From NCBI GenBank assembly GCA_028641055.1, contig CM054060.1, forward strand, positions 244,169,540 through 244,233,539: a stretch of 64,000 nt of DNA. The letters run 5' to 3'. This document shows, piece by piece, positions 45,174-56,408 of the stretch (positions within the stretch are counted from its first letter, which is position 1; every line of letters starts with the position of its first letter). Origin of the DNA: Alopecurus myosuroides (lineage: Eukaryota > Streptophyta > Magnoliopsida > Poales > Poaceae). The notes under the pieces were generated by a model, which had not been told where the DNA came from, searched no databases, and saw only the letters and a program-made list of their open reading frames with translations. Position numbers and translations under genes: made by a program.

Positions 45174-48095
45174 CTAAACAACGCACTCCTCCTGTGTCTC
45201 ATCCACCAAGGGGAGGGCCTCTGGCTGCCACCCGAAAAGACCCACAATCACGTCAATCTGATCCTGCCGGAGGGGCTGCGAGAACAACTCAAGATAGGCA
45301 TCCACTGCTTCATCGCCAATCACCTTAGGCTGCCGCGCAATCCCCAGCTTGAGGATCAACTCCCGCTGCTGCCGGCGAACAGGGGTACCCACCGAGAATT
45401 TTCCACGCAGACGAGAGCTCCGACGCATAGAACCTCTACTCAGGCCACGTGTGCGCGTCTTCTTTGAAGACCTTGCTAGGGCCGGCGAGATGGACTTACT
45501 GTAGTAGCGTCGCAGCAACGAGACGTCCGGCTGATGGTCCCCTACCAGAACTGGGCTGGAAGCGCCCTCCACTTCCCTTGGGCTGCCCACAGCTGGGGTG
45601 ACCACCTCGTCCACGGCCCGAGGCCTAGAAATCGCGTGAGAGTGCAAGGCCGTCGCACCTACCCAGGAATTTTCCTTCAAACCAGACAGAGCGACAGAAA
45701 ACATCTCCAGGACCGAAACGGGCGATCCCAAGGGAGAATCAACATCGGATCCCTTGTTGGTGTCAGCGACGAGGAGAAAGAGTCAGTCCGCACTAGGACA
45801 ACAGGCCTGGGGAAAGCAAAAGCTGATTATCCTCAGGTGCGGTCCCACCTCCGGTGTCAGCGCAGAGCCGCTCCTTGACCACATCCAGCCCACGCGCATC
45901 GATTTCAAAAACCCGGAGAGAAAAAGCAGCAGTGGCAAGCTCCACCTGACAGCCCTGCACCTCCTGCGCAACGACCGAACCCTCCCCACTAACAGCCAAA
46001 GGCTTCTTTACACGCGGCGCGACCGGAGAGGAGAGGGAGGCTTCCAGGAGCATGTGGTCCAGCGCGTAGACCCCACTCGCCAGCCAGGCCCCATCCCCCA
46101 CGTCACCCACGTTTCCACGCGCCACCGCGCTGACCGGTTCCACGCCGAACTGAACCGCGTCGAACAGACGCCCGTTTCCACCAGGGACCTCGTCGGCACG
46201 CCGCCGCTGCTCGTCGGCCGGATTTCGCACCCAATTGAGGGACCGACGCCTCTGATGCGGCCGGTCACCCTCCTCACCACGATCCCGGACGGCATAGTCA
46301 TCGCCACCGACACCATGTCCGTCTTAGTGGTCACCCCCCTCGCCACGGCGGTCGTCGTCCCTACGACCACCTCCATTGCCGCCTCCATCACCAGGAGCCG
46401 GACCTGGCGGCGCCTCAATGTCCACTGAGCGCGCGACGTGCACCATAATGAGATATTGCAGCATGTTCTTCTCCAGGGGGATTAGCGCGTCGCCGGGGAG
46501 CACGAGCCCGTCGTCGTCTTCCAGCCGGTCACCGGGCTCCACAATGAGGAGAGCCTTGCGTTTGGGGAGCGACGATAGGTTGTCGGTCCACACCATAGCT
46601 TGGAACATGCGCAGGTCCTCTCGGCTCGCCGTGGCCGCGTCGAGGCGCTCGACCCACGCCGCCGAGCCCAGCACAGCGGTGGCCGTGATCAAGTTCCAGA
46701 CGTGCGCGAGGACACCAGTGAGCTCCATCGCCACCCTGAAGCGCATGGGCCTCCACATCGCCTGCAATTGCCTGTTCCACGGCGAGAAGTGCAAGGCGAA
46801 GTCCCGCCTGTCGACGACCCCGCGTTGAAAACCTCGTCACAGATCCGTCTGCTCCCAAACACGAAGAGGAAATCAGAAGGACAGTGGTGGTGCACTGTGA
46901 AGTTGTCGGCGACGAGCGGTAGTTGGGTCGACAGAGCTGCGGGCGCTTCCCTCGGAGAGACATGGCGACGGCCACCCGAGACGTAAGCCACCATCCCCCA
47001 ACGTAGCGCAGCCTCCGCGGGGTCGAGCTCCGCCGAGCGTGGGAGATACACCCTCTCGAGACGCGGCGCCGGCGGCACGAACGCCTCCACGGCGCGTTTC
47101 TTTCCAGGGGCGGGAACAACAGCGGAGACGGCGACCTCTCGATGCGACGCTCGCCATGCTGTCGACGCACCGTAGAACCACCTTGCTGACGAGAGGAGGA
47201 GCCTTCCTCCCACCGAGCAACGTCGTGGTGAGCCACAGCGTGCTCGCCATGCGCAACGCCACGTACGTCCGGCCCCGCGCCGCGCACCACCGTCTGCCCG
47301 ACGGGAGCACCGCCTTGCGACGCGCGGTCCACGCCCCCAGCCTCCAGCTGGGAGCCACCGGCCCCACCAGAACGAGGCGAACGACCACCGCGAGCCTCCG
47401 TGACGAGTCGGGCAAGCAGCGCCTCCAGACGCGGCGCAAGAGAGGCCACCGACTCCACTTGCGGTGAGGTCGCGTGCGCAGCAGGAACCACGCGCGCCTC
47501 GATCCCCTCATGAACAGGGATCCCCATGCGGTGACCGAGACGCTGGTGCATGTCGCTCGCCGGCATCGCGCATCGAGGCTGGGTGCAGTCCCACGTGTGG
47601 TGGCCTTCCTCCTGGCACCTTAGGCACACCGTAGGGAACGTGAAATCCCTGGAAATGTGGCAGGGGCGCAGGCAGTTGAAGCAACCCCCTGCGAGGTCCG
47701 GAAGGAGATCGTCGCGGATGACGAGAGCCGGCAAGGCGGCGCGGTGCTGTCGGCGTCTCTTCTGCCCGCATGCGTGCTTCCTTGGACGCGGACCATCCTC
47801 CACCCTCGCCGGCGACCGAGCCCGAGGCGCAAGCGGCGGGAACTCCACGCGAGACGCCAGGTCGTGCGCAGGCCGCGCCGTCTCACCACCAGCGCGCGGA
47901 GAAGGCGGGGCGGGATGCCGCGAGGAGACCGCCGCAGGGGAAGGGGACCTCGGTGGAGAAGGCGCCGGAGGGGTCCCGCTACAGAGAACCTCGCAGTAGG
48001 AGCGCGGAGTCGAGCTCCCCTCCTTGTCGTCGGAGAAGTCGGCCCAACGGTGGCGCTCGGCGGAGGAGGAGGACGGGCCATGATAAATGGATCAC
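45174..48095 (-). pseudogene. LINE ORF1, GC-rich, with two zinc knuckles, broken
   Basis: This is the upstream ORF of the LINE at 44835-45091. The longest frame, 46529-47848, encodes an Arg-rich start, then two knuckles (CFNCLRPCHIS and CLRCQEEGHHTWDC), then a variable linker. The protein continues in 46324-46794 with FRVAMELTGVLAHVWNLITATAVLG and AAWVERLDAATASREDLRMFQAMVWTDNL, a DUF4283-like fold, and ends at 45174 (DETQEECVV). Several frameshifts separate the parts. ORF1 proteins bind LINE RNA. Confidence 0.75.
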
Positions 48096-48099
48096 AAGC

Positions 48100-49196
48100 A
48101 CACCTACGATGAGGCCCGTGGTTGCGTTGCAAGATGGGCTGATCCGTGTAGGTGACTTGATTGTTGAGGAAACTAACAAATGGAAAGAGGAATTGATCAA
48201 GAAAGTATTCATATCTCCTGATACAGATGCTATTTTAGGCATACCTAGGCCGAGAGGGGAACATGATGACTTATGGTCATGGTCAGGTGAAAAGATAGGC
48301 GTATATTCAGTTAAGTCAGCATATCGGCTGCTGATTTAGAATTTGGGTATGTTAAATCCTGTTGTCGTATGCTCTACAGTGCACGACGAAGGACTTTGGA
48401 AACAATTATGGAAACTTCCTGTGGTTCCAAAAGTTATTCTGGTGGAGAGTGGTACAAAATATTTTACCATGCTATGCAGAGCTAACGCGAAGGCATATTA
48501 TGGAGGAGAGTACATGCAAACTGTGCGGTTATGCAGGAGAGACGATGTTTCATGCGTTAACTGTATGTGATCATGCTAGGCTTTTCTGGTCAGCTGCGTT
48601 GGATCACTTTGGAGTTAAATTACCCAACTTACATCCAAGATCTTGGGTTAAATTACAGAAGGTTTTTTTGGGTAAGAAGAAAGGGCTATTTCTGATCTCA
48701 GTCATGTGGAGTATATGGGGCAGTAGAAATAATTTTGTTCATGGAGAGACAAGTTATCAGCCGTTCAAGTCAAACCAAATTATAGATGAACACATGGCTA
48801 CACTTGAGCTTCCTCCTCAGGTTCAAGTAAGGGAACCGGTACAACAGAGGTGTGCCGAGGCCACTTCCTGGTTGGTGTGCGGTTAATAGAGGTGGAGCTA
48901 TGGATGTTGCAAATAAAATTGCTGTTTCAGGTTTCATCATTGGAGATGAGTACGGAATTTTCGTACATGCTGGAACTGTAAGACCTGAACATTTTGAAGA
49001 TCCCTTTATGGGTGGGATTGGAGGCAGCCAAGAGAAAGGGCAGTGAAAAAGTGCTGCTGCAAAGTGACTGTCTGGGTCGTGTGTCGTTCTGGAAGGACGA
49101 TCGAGATGTACGAAACACAATTCTGCCTGTGTGGTATGATGTAATTCCTGGGTTTAAGCAACAGATATTGAATTCTCGGTCATGTGACAAATCATG
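48100..49196 (+). pseudogene. LINE 3' part: zf-RVT and RNase H-like domain
   Basis: Frames 48107-48339 and 48362-48886 encode WKEELIKKVFISPDTDAIL, DDLWSWSGEKIGVYSVKSAYRLL, then FWWRVVQNILPCYAELTRRHI, CKLCGYAGETMFHALTVCDHARLFW (zf-RVT). A linker and an RNase H-like segment follow: WCAVNRGGAMDVANKIAVSGFIIGDEYG and later VLLQSDCLGRVSFWKDD. It is on the opposite strand to the ORF1 at 45174-48095 and in another frame from place to place. No poly(A) tail is seen at 49196. Confidence 0.8.
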
Positions 49197-50780
49197 AAAA
49201 CTCCCGCTCTCCCGTAGCCCCTCTCCTTCCTCTCATGCCAGAGGCCACTCCGGCCCCGGCGTCCACCGCCTCCCCTCCCTTGTTCCAGCCATGACTGGTG
49301 CTTCGCTGCGCCCAAGTGTGCAGCTGTCGTGGGTGGCCAGCGCAGCAACGACGTACAGCTAGTCCCGGTTCAGGCGCTTCTTCGTCTCAGGAGAGCTTTG
49401 GGAGGCCAGTAGTTTCAGGTTTGGGGCTGTCGACTGACTCTTCGTCGCCGGAGGGCTCGGCCGGCGCTCGTGCGGTCTCGTCGCGCGCCGTGATGGGTGC
49501 GGGTTCCGGTGCGGGCCCAAGCATCAAGGAGAAGCTGGCCTGGGTTCCAGCGGCGCCGTTGCGCAAGGCGCTCTGGAGGAAGCGCAAGGCGGTGCAGAGG
49601 GCGGTGGAGGCCGCGCTCGCCGCCACGACGGCCTCGCCGCAAATGTCCCTGCTGCCGCCCGAGCTGCTCGGGCTGTGCTTCAACTGCTACTTGCCGGGCC
49701 ACATGAATGCGGGCTGCACGAATCCCAGCGTCTGCAGTCGGTGCAGGGAAGAGGGTCATGGCGCTTGGGGCTGCCTGCAGCCGAGGAGCCCAGGAACGGA
49801 AGAAGAATTGCGAAGGGAGCTCCTGACGAGCGCGCCAGGAAGTCGTCGCCGCCCGCACTGCATCGGCAAGTTGAGGGAGGCTTGCACAGAGGACTCGCCG
49901 CTGTTCCAACTGCGCAAGTTCCATTGTCGCCGCACCAATCCTGGGCCATGCCGGCGCTGGACGTCCGACGTGCGGAGGTTGTTCCTTCGCGCGGCGCTCG
50001 CCGGGATGCAAGATCTCGAGCGTCGGCTGCACTACACCATGGTGGCATACATCGGAGGGGCGCGCCCGGCGGTGAGCTGTGAGCAAGTGTACGCGACGAT
50101 GGACTCAAATTCTTGGCATCCCCTTCTAGCGCGTCTCCGTGCATAGCTTCCGGCCGGCAGATTTCTTGCTCACGCTCGCCGACGAAGAGACCAGGGACAG
50201 GGTGGCGGCTCGGTTGTCGTTCCGTGCGAAGGGTTTTTCTTGTTCTTCCGGCCATGGAATCAGCAGGACCAAGTGGTCATGGGGCGGATGGACAAGAAGC
50301 TGCAGCTGGTTCCGGAAGGCGTTCCGCCCCATGCCTGGGCCATCGAGGTCATCGAGGACTTGCTCGGTTCGTCGTGCCTTGTCCGTGACTTCGTGCTGGA
50401 GACGAGCACCAGGGAAGACATGGTCACCTTCAAGCTTTCCACCTGGGTCCCGGTGGCTCGCACTTTGGTCATTCCCGAGCTGGCCAGTCTGGGGGTCAGA
50501 ATGCCATCGCCGGAGGCGGGTGAAGACAGGTAGCAGAGCCCAACACCAGCGGAGTCCTCAGAGGTAGTGGAGACGATGAAGTATCGAGTCCTCATTCACC
50601 TGACCGGCCTCGAGGATGCAAGGAGTAGTGAAAGGGAGGAGCTGTTGGTTGCGCCGCCGCGTTATGATTCCGGCAGTTCTTGACACCAGAGCTCCGACGA
50701 GTTTGGCGGTGGTCATCGAGGGTGGCGTCTGCGCCTCTTTCCTTGGCAGCTGGGTACCCCCGAGGAACACCAGGAATCCA
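49197..50780 (+). pseudogene. LINE ORF1 (plus strand), with zinc knuckles and DUF4283-like part
   Basis: 49298-50130 encodes an Ala/Ser-rich start, then CFNCYLPGHMNAGCTNPSVC and CSRCREEGHGAWGC (two CCHC knuckles), then VAYIGGARPAVSC. The protein continues after a frameshift near 50110 with FRPADFLLTLADEETRDRVAAR, FFRPWNQQDQVVMG, VPPHAWAIEVIEDLLGSSC and LETSTREDMVTFKLSTWVPVA. After a stop at 50531 a further ORF1-like tail reaches about 50770, where 6PGDH-like DNA on the minus strand starts. No ORF2 follows. Confidence 0.78.
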
Positions 50781-51649
50781 AGGAGGTCACGATGGTAGGA
50801 GCAACCACGAAGATCTCAGCAGCCTGCTGCGCTGTCCACTTCGCGGTTTCCTCATCCCAGTCTTGTCCAGGACCTTGTCGACCAAGTAGCCTTCGCCCTT
50901 CGCCCTTGTTCATCCTTGATGCCAAATATATAGGCAGTGATCTTAACCAAGAAACTGAGGAGCTCACCCTTGTTCCACTCGGAGAGAACCTGCTGCAGCT
51001 CACTGTTTGTGACCATACCAACAGACTTGAGAACACCATATGCTTCAGCATTACTTGCATGTCACCGTGCTAGATTCCATTGTGAACATCTTGACAAAGT
51101 TCCTGACCCACCCTTTCTAATGTATGTTATGCAAGGGCCAATGTCGGGGACTTGAGCAGACACTTTGACAAGAATAACTTTAATATACTTGTAGACCTCC
51201 AACGAGCCTCCAGCATCATGGAGGGGCCATATGGCGGGCACCTTCCTCTCCTACAGAGACACCCATCCTGAGGTAGAGGACTCCACGCTCCTCCATCGCT
51301 TCTCCCTCCTTTCTGTGTTTTCATACCACTCGTTTTCTCCATGGATGATACAGTCACCCTGCTCCAAGCGTGCTACGAGTGTTCAAATGGTGGCCTTGAC
51401 AAGCATGATGCCGTCATATGGCTTCTGAATGGAGTTTACAAAGGAAGTTGGAAGGTTTCCTTCGATCTTGGCATGCTGAACAGTCTCGTCTACTTGGAAT
51501 TTGTCTTGTTGTGGACAGAGATGGAGAACCCTTTCTCTGCAAGTTAAGGGCAAGGCTCTGCCCAATAACCGCGACGAGGCCAGCAAGACCAATTCTGGTG
51601 AGAGCCATCTCCTACCTGAAACGGGATGCACCAAACCCACATCATGCAT
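50740..51649 (-). pseudogene. 6-phosphogluconate dehydrogenase, truncated pseudogene
   Basis: 6PGDH makes ribulose-5-phosphate and NADPH in the oxidative pentose phosphate pathway. The minus strand starts MALTRIGLAGLVAVIGQSLALN, the family N-terminus with an altered Rossmann Gly motif. It shifts frame into KFQVDETVQHAKIEGNLP and SFVNSIQKPYDGIML, then LEQGDCIIHGENEWYEN. Further segments: GGSLEVYKYIKVILVKVSAQVPDIGPCITYI, then EAYGVLKSVG, SEWNKGELLSFLVKITAYIFGIKDE, and KWTAQQAAEIFVVAPTIVTSLDS near 50780. About the last third of the protein is missing. Several frameshifts and a deletion after GNLP make it non-functional. No intron is seen; plant cytosolic 6PGDH coding regions are usually intronless, so this does not prove retroposition. 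Confidence 0.87.
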
Positions 51650-51659
51650 TGAACAATGA

Positions 51660-52437
51660 AAACTACTTGTAAATAAAATATCTGACTAGAAAAGGTAGAA
51701 ATATTTACAAACCCACTGATCAGACAAATGAACTAGAAACCAAGAAAAGGCTTCATTCTATTGTACTGAACAAAAGTTTCAGGATCTTATACGAAACCGA
51801 CCAATAAATAATCGATTACGAGGGTACAGTTGTCAACAAAGAAATAAAAGCAGGCAGACACAACCATAAGCACATGACCAAAATATGTAAAGCCTGGCAG
51901 CACTTCACATCTAGGAAGTAAAACCCACTCATAAAACTACTGAATAATTTCTATGACTAGCTAGTAGGAGCGTTAGTCCCTCCGTTTCTGAATGCATGAT
52001 GGTTTAGAACATTGTACTTCAACCAAGATTGAGGTTAAAAAGACTGCATTACTTATCTTCATTATGCCACTTATAACCATTCAATGTTGTGTGTTACTTT
52101 AGTCCATACTGATAAATGGCATCGAAGTAGCCTAAGGGAGGGTTTTGTGAGGAAAAGCATCTTAAAGATATTTTAAATGGTAGGATAGCATGTATTTTAG
52201 AAATTAAATCTGATGTCAGAATAAATTGTACTTAGGGCGAATTTTGTATATTCAGGTAAGTGTTTCAGCAGTACTGTTGAAGGTGAAGGCCTAGGGAAAG
52301 TAGGCCAACACTAGCTCATCCCACTTACAAAATAGTTAACTTTTTATATATGGCTCTCGAAAAAAAAATTAACAAAAGAAGCAGCTACAAGTTGTAAGAG
52401 AAGGCACACAAACTTCAACAACAAAGACGGTGCTGAC
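51660..52437. other. Non-coding DNA between two gene relics
   Basis: AT-rich, with no recognisable protein. A Stowaway-like CCCTCCGTTTCTGAATGCATG edge at about 51978 may mark a decayed MITE, but its partner end is not found. Confidence 0.3.
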
Positions 52438-53900
52438 CTGATTGACTTCATCAAGCTTGATGATTATGTTGAGCCGCACATCAGGGAATTTGTCTTCCAG
52501 GAAAGAAAGAAAAATAGGAAGAAGTTGTTCAATGTTAGCATCCTGCAGAAAGCCACAGATGAAGCTGGTCAGGTTTCCAAGGGTGATGAATTGCATGTTA
52601 TAAATGTATGAAAAGTAGAAGCTGTTGGCAACAAATAATAACTATATCGCACAGAACCACGAAATAAATATACTGGATTTGCAGCGCTGACTACTAGGAA
52701 TAATAAAGGAGTAAAGCAAAGCAAATACAGTTTCTGCTGGGTCCACCATATCGTCATAACATACAGGTAACTGGCAAATGGTCCACAGTGCATATGGAAT
52801 CCAAACCAAATCACTCAAAAACATTCAAATTTCTCAGGGAAACCCCCCTTTACATTCCACAGTGCATACAGGACACTCTTTCTCATTACAGTTTCAGTAA
52901 GTTATCACAAGAGTACAATCAAAATTATATTTATGAAATATTCATAGGGCATAGGGCTAAAGCCACGACACAGATACTCATCAAATTTGATGCATGTTAG
53001 TTTGTTGGTAAACATGTTTCCAACACTGAAAGGCAATTCAAAAAATGCATCATTGCTCGCACCTTCCGAAAACAGGGGCCATTCCCATAGTGACTGAAGC
53101 CAAAGCTGAGTGAACATGGTGAGACGAATCCGGTGATAATTCATACAGGTGCAATTGGCTTGAGTTAGTCTGTAGACAATAACAGCATAAATATACAAAT
53201 GATGTTCTGTAACTGCCCTGTCCTCCCACCTTAACACATTGAAGAATGTGCTGAACTGCAAGCTATGGACTTGATATCCTACAGAACTTCGTAATGTTCC
53301 TGGCAGCTGCTATCCGCACTTTAGCCTCACCATCATGAAGGAGGCGAACATATTCAGGTACTAGGTCCACTCTATTACCAAACATATGAGCACATGGATA
53401 AATCAGGTTAAAATCTATGTATTAACATATACTCCCTCCGTCCCAAATTATTTTGTCTTAAAGTTAGATAAAAGTGGCTGTATCTAGACATGTTCTAGTG
53501 TTAGATACATCTACTTTTGTCCAACTTTGAGACAATTAATTTGGGACGGAGGAAGTACATAACAACTTGCCCCATTTATATATCAAAAAGTACCATGTAC
53601 AGCTACGGAAAATTCAAGTATGTTAGAATAGATGAAAAAACAGCACTAACCTTGTAGGCTCGGGCCCAACAGCCTCGCAGAGCTCATACAGTTGATTGGC
53701 AACCATATAACCGACACGCCAAGATTTATCCTATCAAAGGAGCTATGGAAGGAGTATTTGCAGTAGCACAACCATTATCCTCGCAGAGCTCAATAGTGGC
53801 AGCAAACTTCCCAAGATTTGATGCAGCCGTCGTTCTGACAAAGGCATATCATCTCATCTCGCGACCACAAAGATTCTTCGTCAAGATATCTAAGTAAGTG
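52438..53900 (-). pseudogene. PP2A scaffold subunit A (HEAT-repeat) gene fragment, broken
   Basis: The subunit A scaffold of protein phosphatase 2A is built of 15 HEAT repeats. Recognisable exons on the minus strand: about 53755-53880 (MPL...RTTAASNLGKFAATIE, one base short), 53651-53730 (DKSWRVGYMVANQLYELCEAVGPEPT), 53230-53371 (VPEYVRLLHDGEAKVRIAAARNITKFCRI, then an in-frame TAG, then LAVQHILQCVK), about 53060-53141 (SSHHVHSALASVTMGMAPVFG, acceptor site lost, one base missing at the end), and 52438-52542 (DANIEQLLPIFLSFLEDKFPDVRLNIIIKLDEVNQ). They correspond to the middle of the roughly 587-residue protein; both ends are missing. Intron positions are retained, so it is a DNA-level copy, not a retrocopy. 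Confidence 0.87.
53432..53555. mobile_element. Stowaway MITE, 124 bp, TSD TA
   Basis: Termini CTCCCTCCGTCCCAAATTA and, inverted, TAATTTGGGACGGAGGAAG; TA flanks at 53430-53431 and 53556-53557. It lies in an intron of the PP2A-A relic. Confidence 0.9.
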
Positions 53901-55374
53901 CACCCGCTGGCTCTCACCGTCTACTGTGTCAAGGGACATGATTACTGTGAGGTGAGATGAGGTCACATGGAATTAGCTCAACAAACTCGTCAACCTTTCC
54001 AGTAGCACCTTTTCCTTTGTGTTAAGGTACTTATAGATATACAGTACTCCTGGTAGTAAACTACTGGTCTATCATGCGCCAACTTTGGCAGCTCTCTCAC
54101 GAGCAGCATGTGCCTTTAAAGCAGGAGTATTTGTTTTTGCACTTCTCCATGGACAGATCAAGCACTGCAACACTAGTACTCCAACAACGCATTTGAACAA
54201 CATCATCAGATTTAGAGACTGGAAATAAAGCAAGAAAATGCCTACGCACAAAACGGAGTACACCATATGCACAAAACAGGTTTTGATACTTCATACATGC
54301 CTATGCACAAAACAGAGTACTCCATTTCATCTTCCATTTCAGAGTACTGCCTATGCACAAAAAAGGTCTTAATTGAGTGAAATAATCCAACATGCATGCT
54401 TTCTCTACTTCCTACACGTTAAACGGGAAAAATAAACCAAATTTTCATCAAGAATACATGGAAGAGGACGAGAAGAATACAAATGTACAGTGACCAGCAG
54501 TTGCACAAAGTAACAACAATGCCACAAATATCCTACAATATTTCAGCTAATAAAAAATACTACAATTTATAAATCGTGTTGAGAAAATAAAGGAAGCATA
54601 GCAACAAGAAGGACAATTGCACAACAGCATCATCATAACTATGAAAACCACTGACTTACATATCAGAGGATAAGGCAGCATCAGCGATATCATTGATTTT
54701 CGTAAGACAGCAGGACCAGCATAAAATGATAGCAATGCCACAAACATCCTACAGATTTCAGCTAATCAAGAATATGATTTATGAATCGGATTGAGAAAAT
54801 AAAGGACATAACAACAAGAATGAAGAACTCCTGAAGATGGTCAAAAAAGCTGACAGATGTCTTAAGAAACAACACGCCGTCTGAGCACAAAGGATTCCTT
54901 CTTTGCATCCACAAAAAGTGATTCAGGAGCATGATATAAAGAGAAGCATGTCTCAATAACTTGGTTGCTTGATGAAACCTCAAACTTAATCAGAAAACCT
55001 AGTGATCAGAAAAGCAATCCGCTGGTATTAAATATCTTGCTACTTATAAATTTTCAGGTATTTATATCTGCAGTTGCTCCTACCAAACATTAGGGTAAAT
55101 GTTTTTCGCACAGAAAACTAAAACATTAATATCATATCATACAAACGGGCTTCTGCTGACAGGTTTTTTTGTGTGTGAACCATGCCATACAAACAGGCAA
55201 TGGTTCTGTTGACAAAGCAGTACTAGGGAAGCAGGATCATTGGCTCTGAAACACAAGTAAAATACAGGGACGGGAAAATGCATATTATTATTCATACTAA
55301 ATTCAGAATCATGAATCTGACAAATAACAATGCTCCCCCGCTCCAGGGTTGATTACATGAAAGAAACTATGAAA
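53901..55374. other. Intergenic DNA with a diverged duplication
   Basis: No recognisable gene. It includes three copies of a CCTAYGCACAAAACRGAGTA motif (about 54240-54360) and a duplicated segment of roughly 95 bases described separately. Confidence 0.4.
54516..54822. repeat. Diverged direct repeat (about 95 bp, period about 216 bp)
   Basis: 54516-54613 and 54731-54822 share AATGCCACAAAYATCCTACA, TTTCAGCTAAT, ATTTATRAATCG and TTGAGAAAATAAAGGA in the same order, with small indels. Confidence 0.7.
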
Positions 55375-55560
55375 GGTAGTGGATAGAAACTGGCACGACG
55401 CTAAGAGGGTTACGCCCCAACAAGGTTCTTTCGGGCTTCATCTCCATAAGAGTGGCTGAGTTTTGGCGTTGGCTCGCCAAGCCTATCGCAACCCTCCTCC
55501 TTTATCCGGGCTTGGGACCGGCTATGTTGAGATAACATAGGCGGAGTTAAAACCTAGACT
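55375..55560 (-). repeat. 5' fragment of an endonuclease-type LINE
   Basis: The minus strand holds a leader with GGCTTGGCGAGCCAACGCC and a short frame MEMKPERTLLGRNPLSVVPV followed by SIHYLS. This matches the start of a common plant LINE whose ORF goes on to an exonuclease-endonuclease-phosphatase domain. Only the first part is here. Confidence 0.5.
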
Positions 55561-55624
55561 AACTTAACTAGAAGAAAAACAAAGCAATGTTCTCATCGGA
55601 ACAAAAAACTAAAAAAAAACAATA

Positions 55625-55777
55625 GAAACACCTCAGTATGTAGTGACCAGAAAACAAATTCGCTCTTCTAAAAATATTTGTAGAGGTATGTTAACATGTG
55701 GTTCCTAAAGAAAACAATTTACTGAGGGGGAAGGGGAGGGGGGAATATCATCAGTTGGTCCAAGTGCGACACCAACC
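55625..55777 (-). repeat. Partial duplicate of the GT92 gene 3' end
   Basis: The minus strand of 55720-55777 encodes VGVALGPTDDIPPPLPPQ and a stop, parallel to the GT92 C-terminus FGVALGPTGDIPPFPSPSPSPQ. The following 3' region also matches: AACACCTCAGTATRTAGT occurs at about 55627 and 56276. The copy has only the last exon end and 3' flank. Confidence 0.75.
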
Positions 55778-56408
55778 GAACAAAAGCACACCAATAACCT
55801 GCAAAAGCCAAAGCAATAACCTGATGCAAAAGATAAGCTACATCTGGCCTCAGATCTTAAGCTTCAATAAGCTCTATCAGTCGATGAGCTTCTGATTAAT
55901 TCATGCACATCATTTGCACCAGAAGAAAGCATGCAACAAAAGAGAAGGCCCAAGACTAATTCATAAATAATTCGCGCCAAATAGACCATGCAAAGATGAT
56001 TCGCCTTAGATTGCTATTTCCAATCATTTGCACCAACTGAAAGTTAAACTAAAAATGGAAAGAGAAACAAATTTCTGATGGATCTGTCTCTTAGTTTTAA
56101 CACTCTCAGCAAGGAGGAGCATCAAGTGGCCAAAAACAACAAAATCAAAAGGATAATTTGGTGCATCAGTGCATATTTATCATCATTGGCCAGAAATCCA
56201 AAACTAGGCAATCATAATAATAAAAAAAGTGCAATGATGTTCAAATCAGAACAAAAAATAGCAAATTCAGTAGAAACACCTCAGTATATAGTACCAGAAA
56301 AGAAATTTGGCTCTACTAAAGGTTTTTGCTATGTATACTATTCAATTTAAAGCTACTTTTTTTTTTGTCAAGTTGAGTGTTTTTTATACTATAAGTTTCT
56401 GCTATGAA
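55778..56408. other. 3' flank of the GT92 gene
   Basis: AT-rich, non-coding. 56276-56408 is the counterpart of the duplicated segment at 55625-55720. Confidence 0.4.

Noticed and set aside
53940..54272. Continuation of the PP2A-A gene to the right
   Set aside because: Translations here do not match the N-terminal HEAT repeats; only the 52438-53900 exons can be supported.
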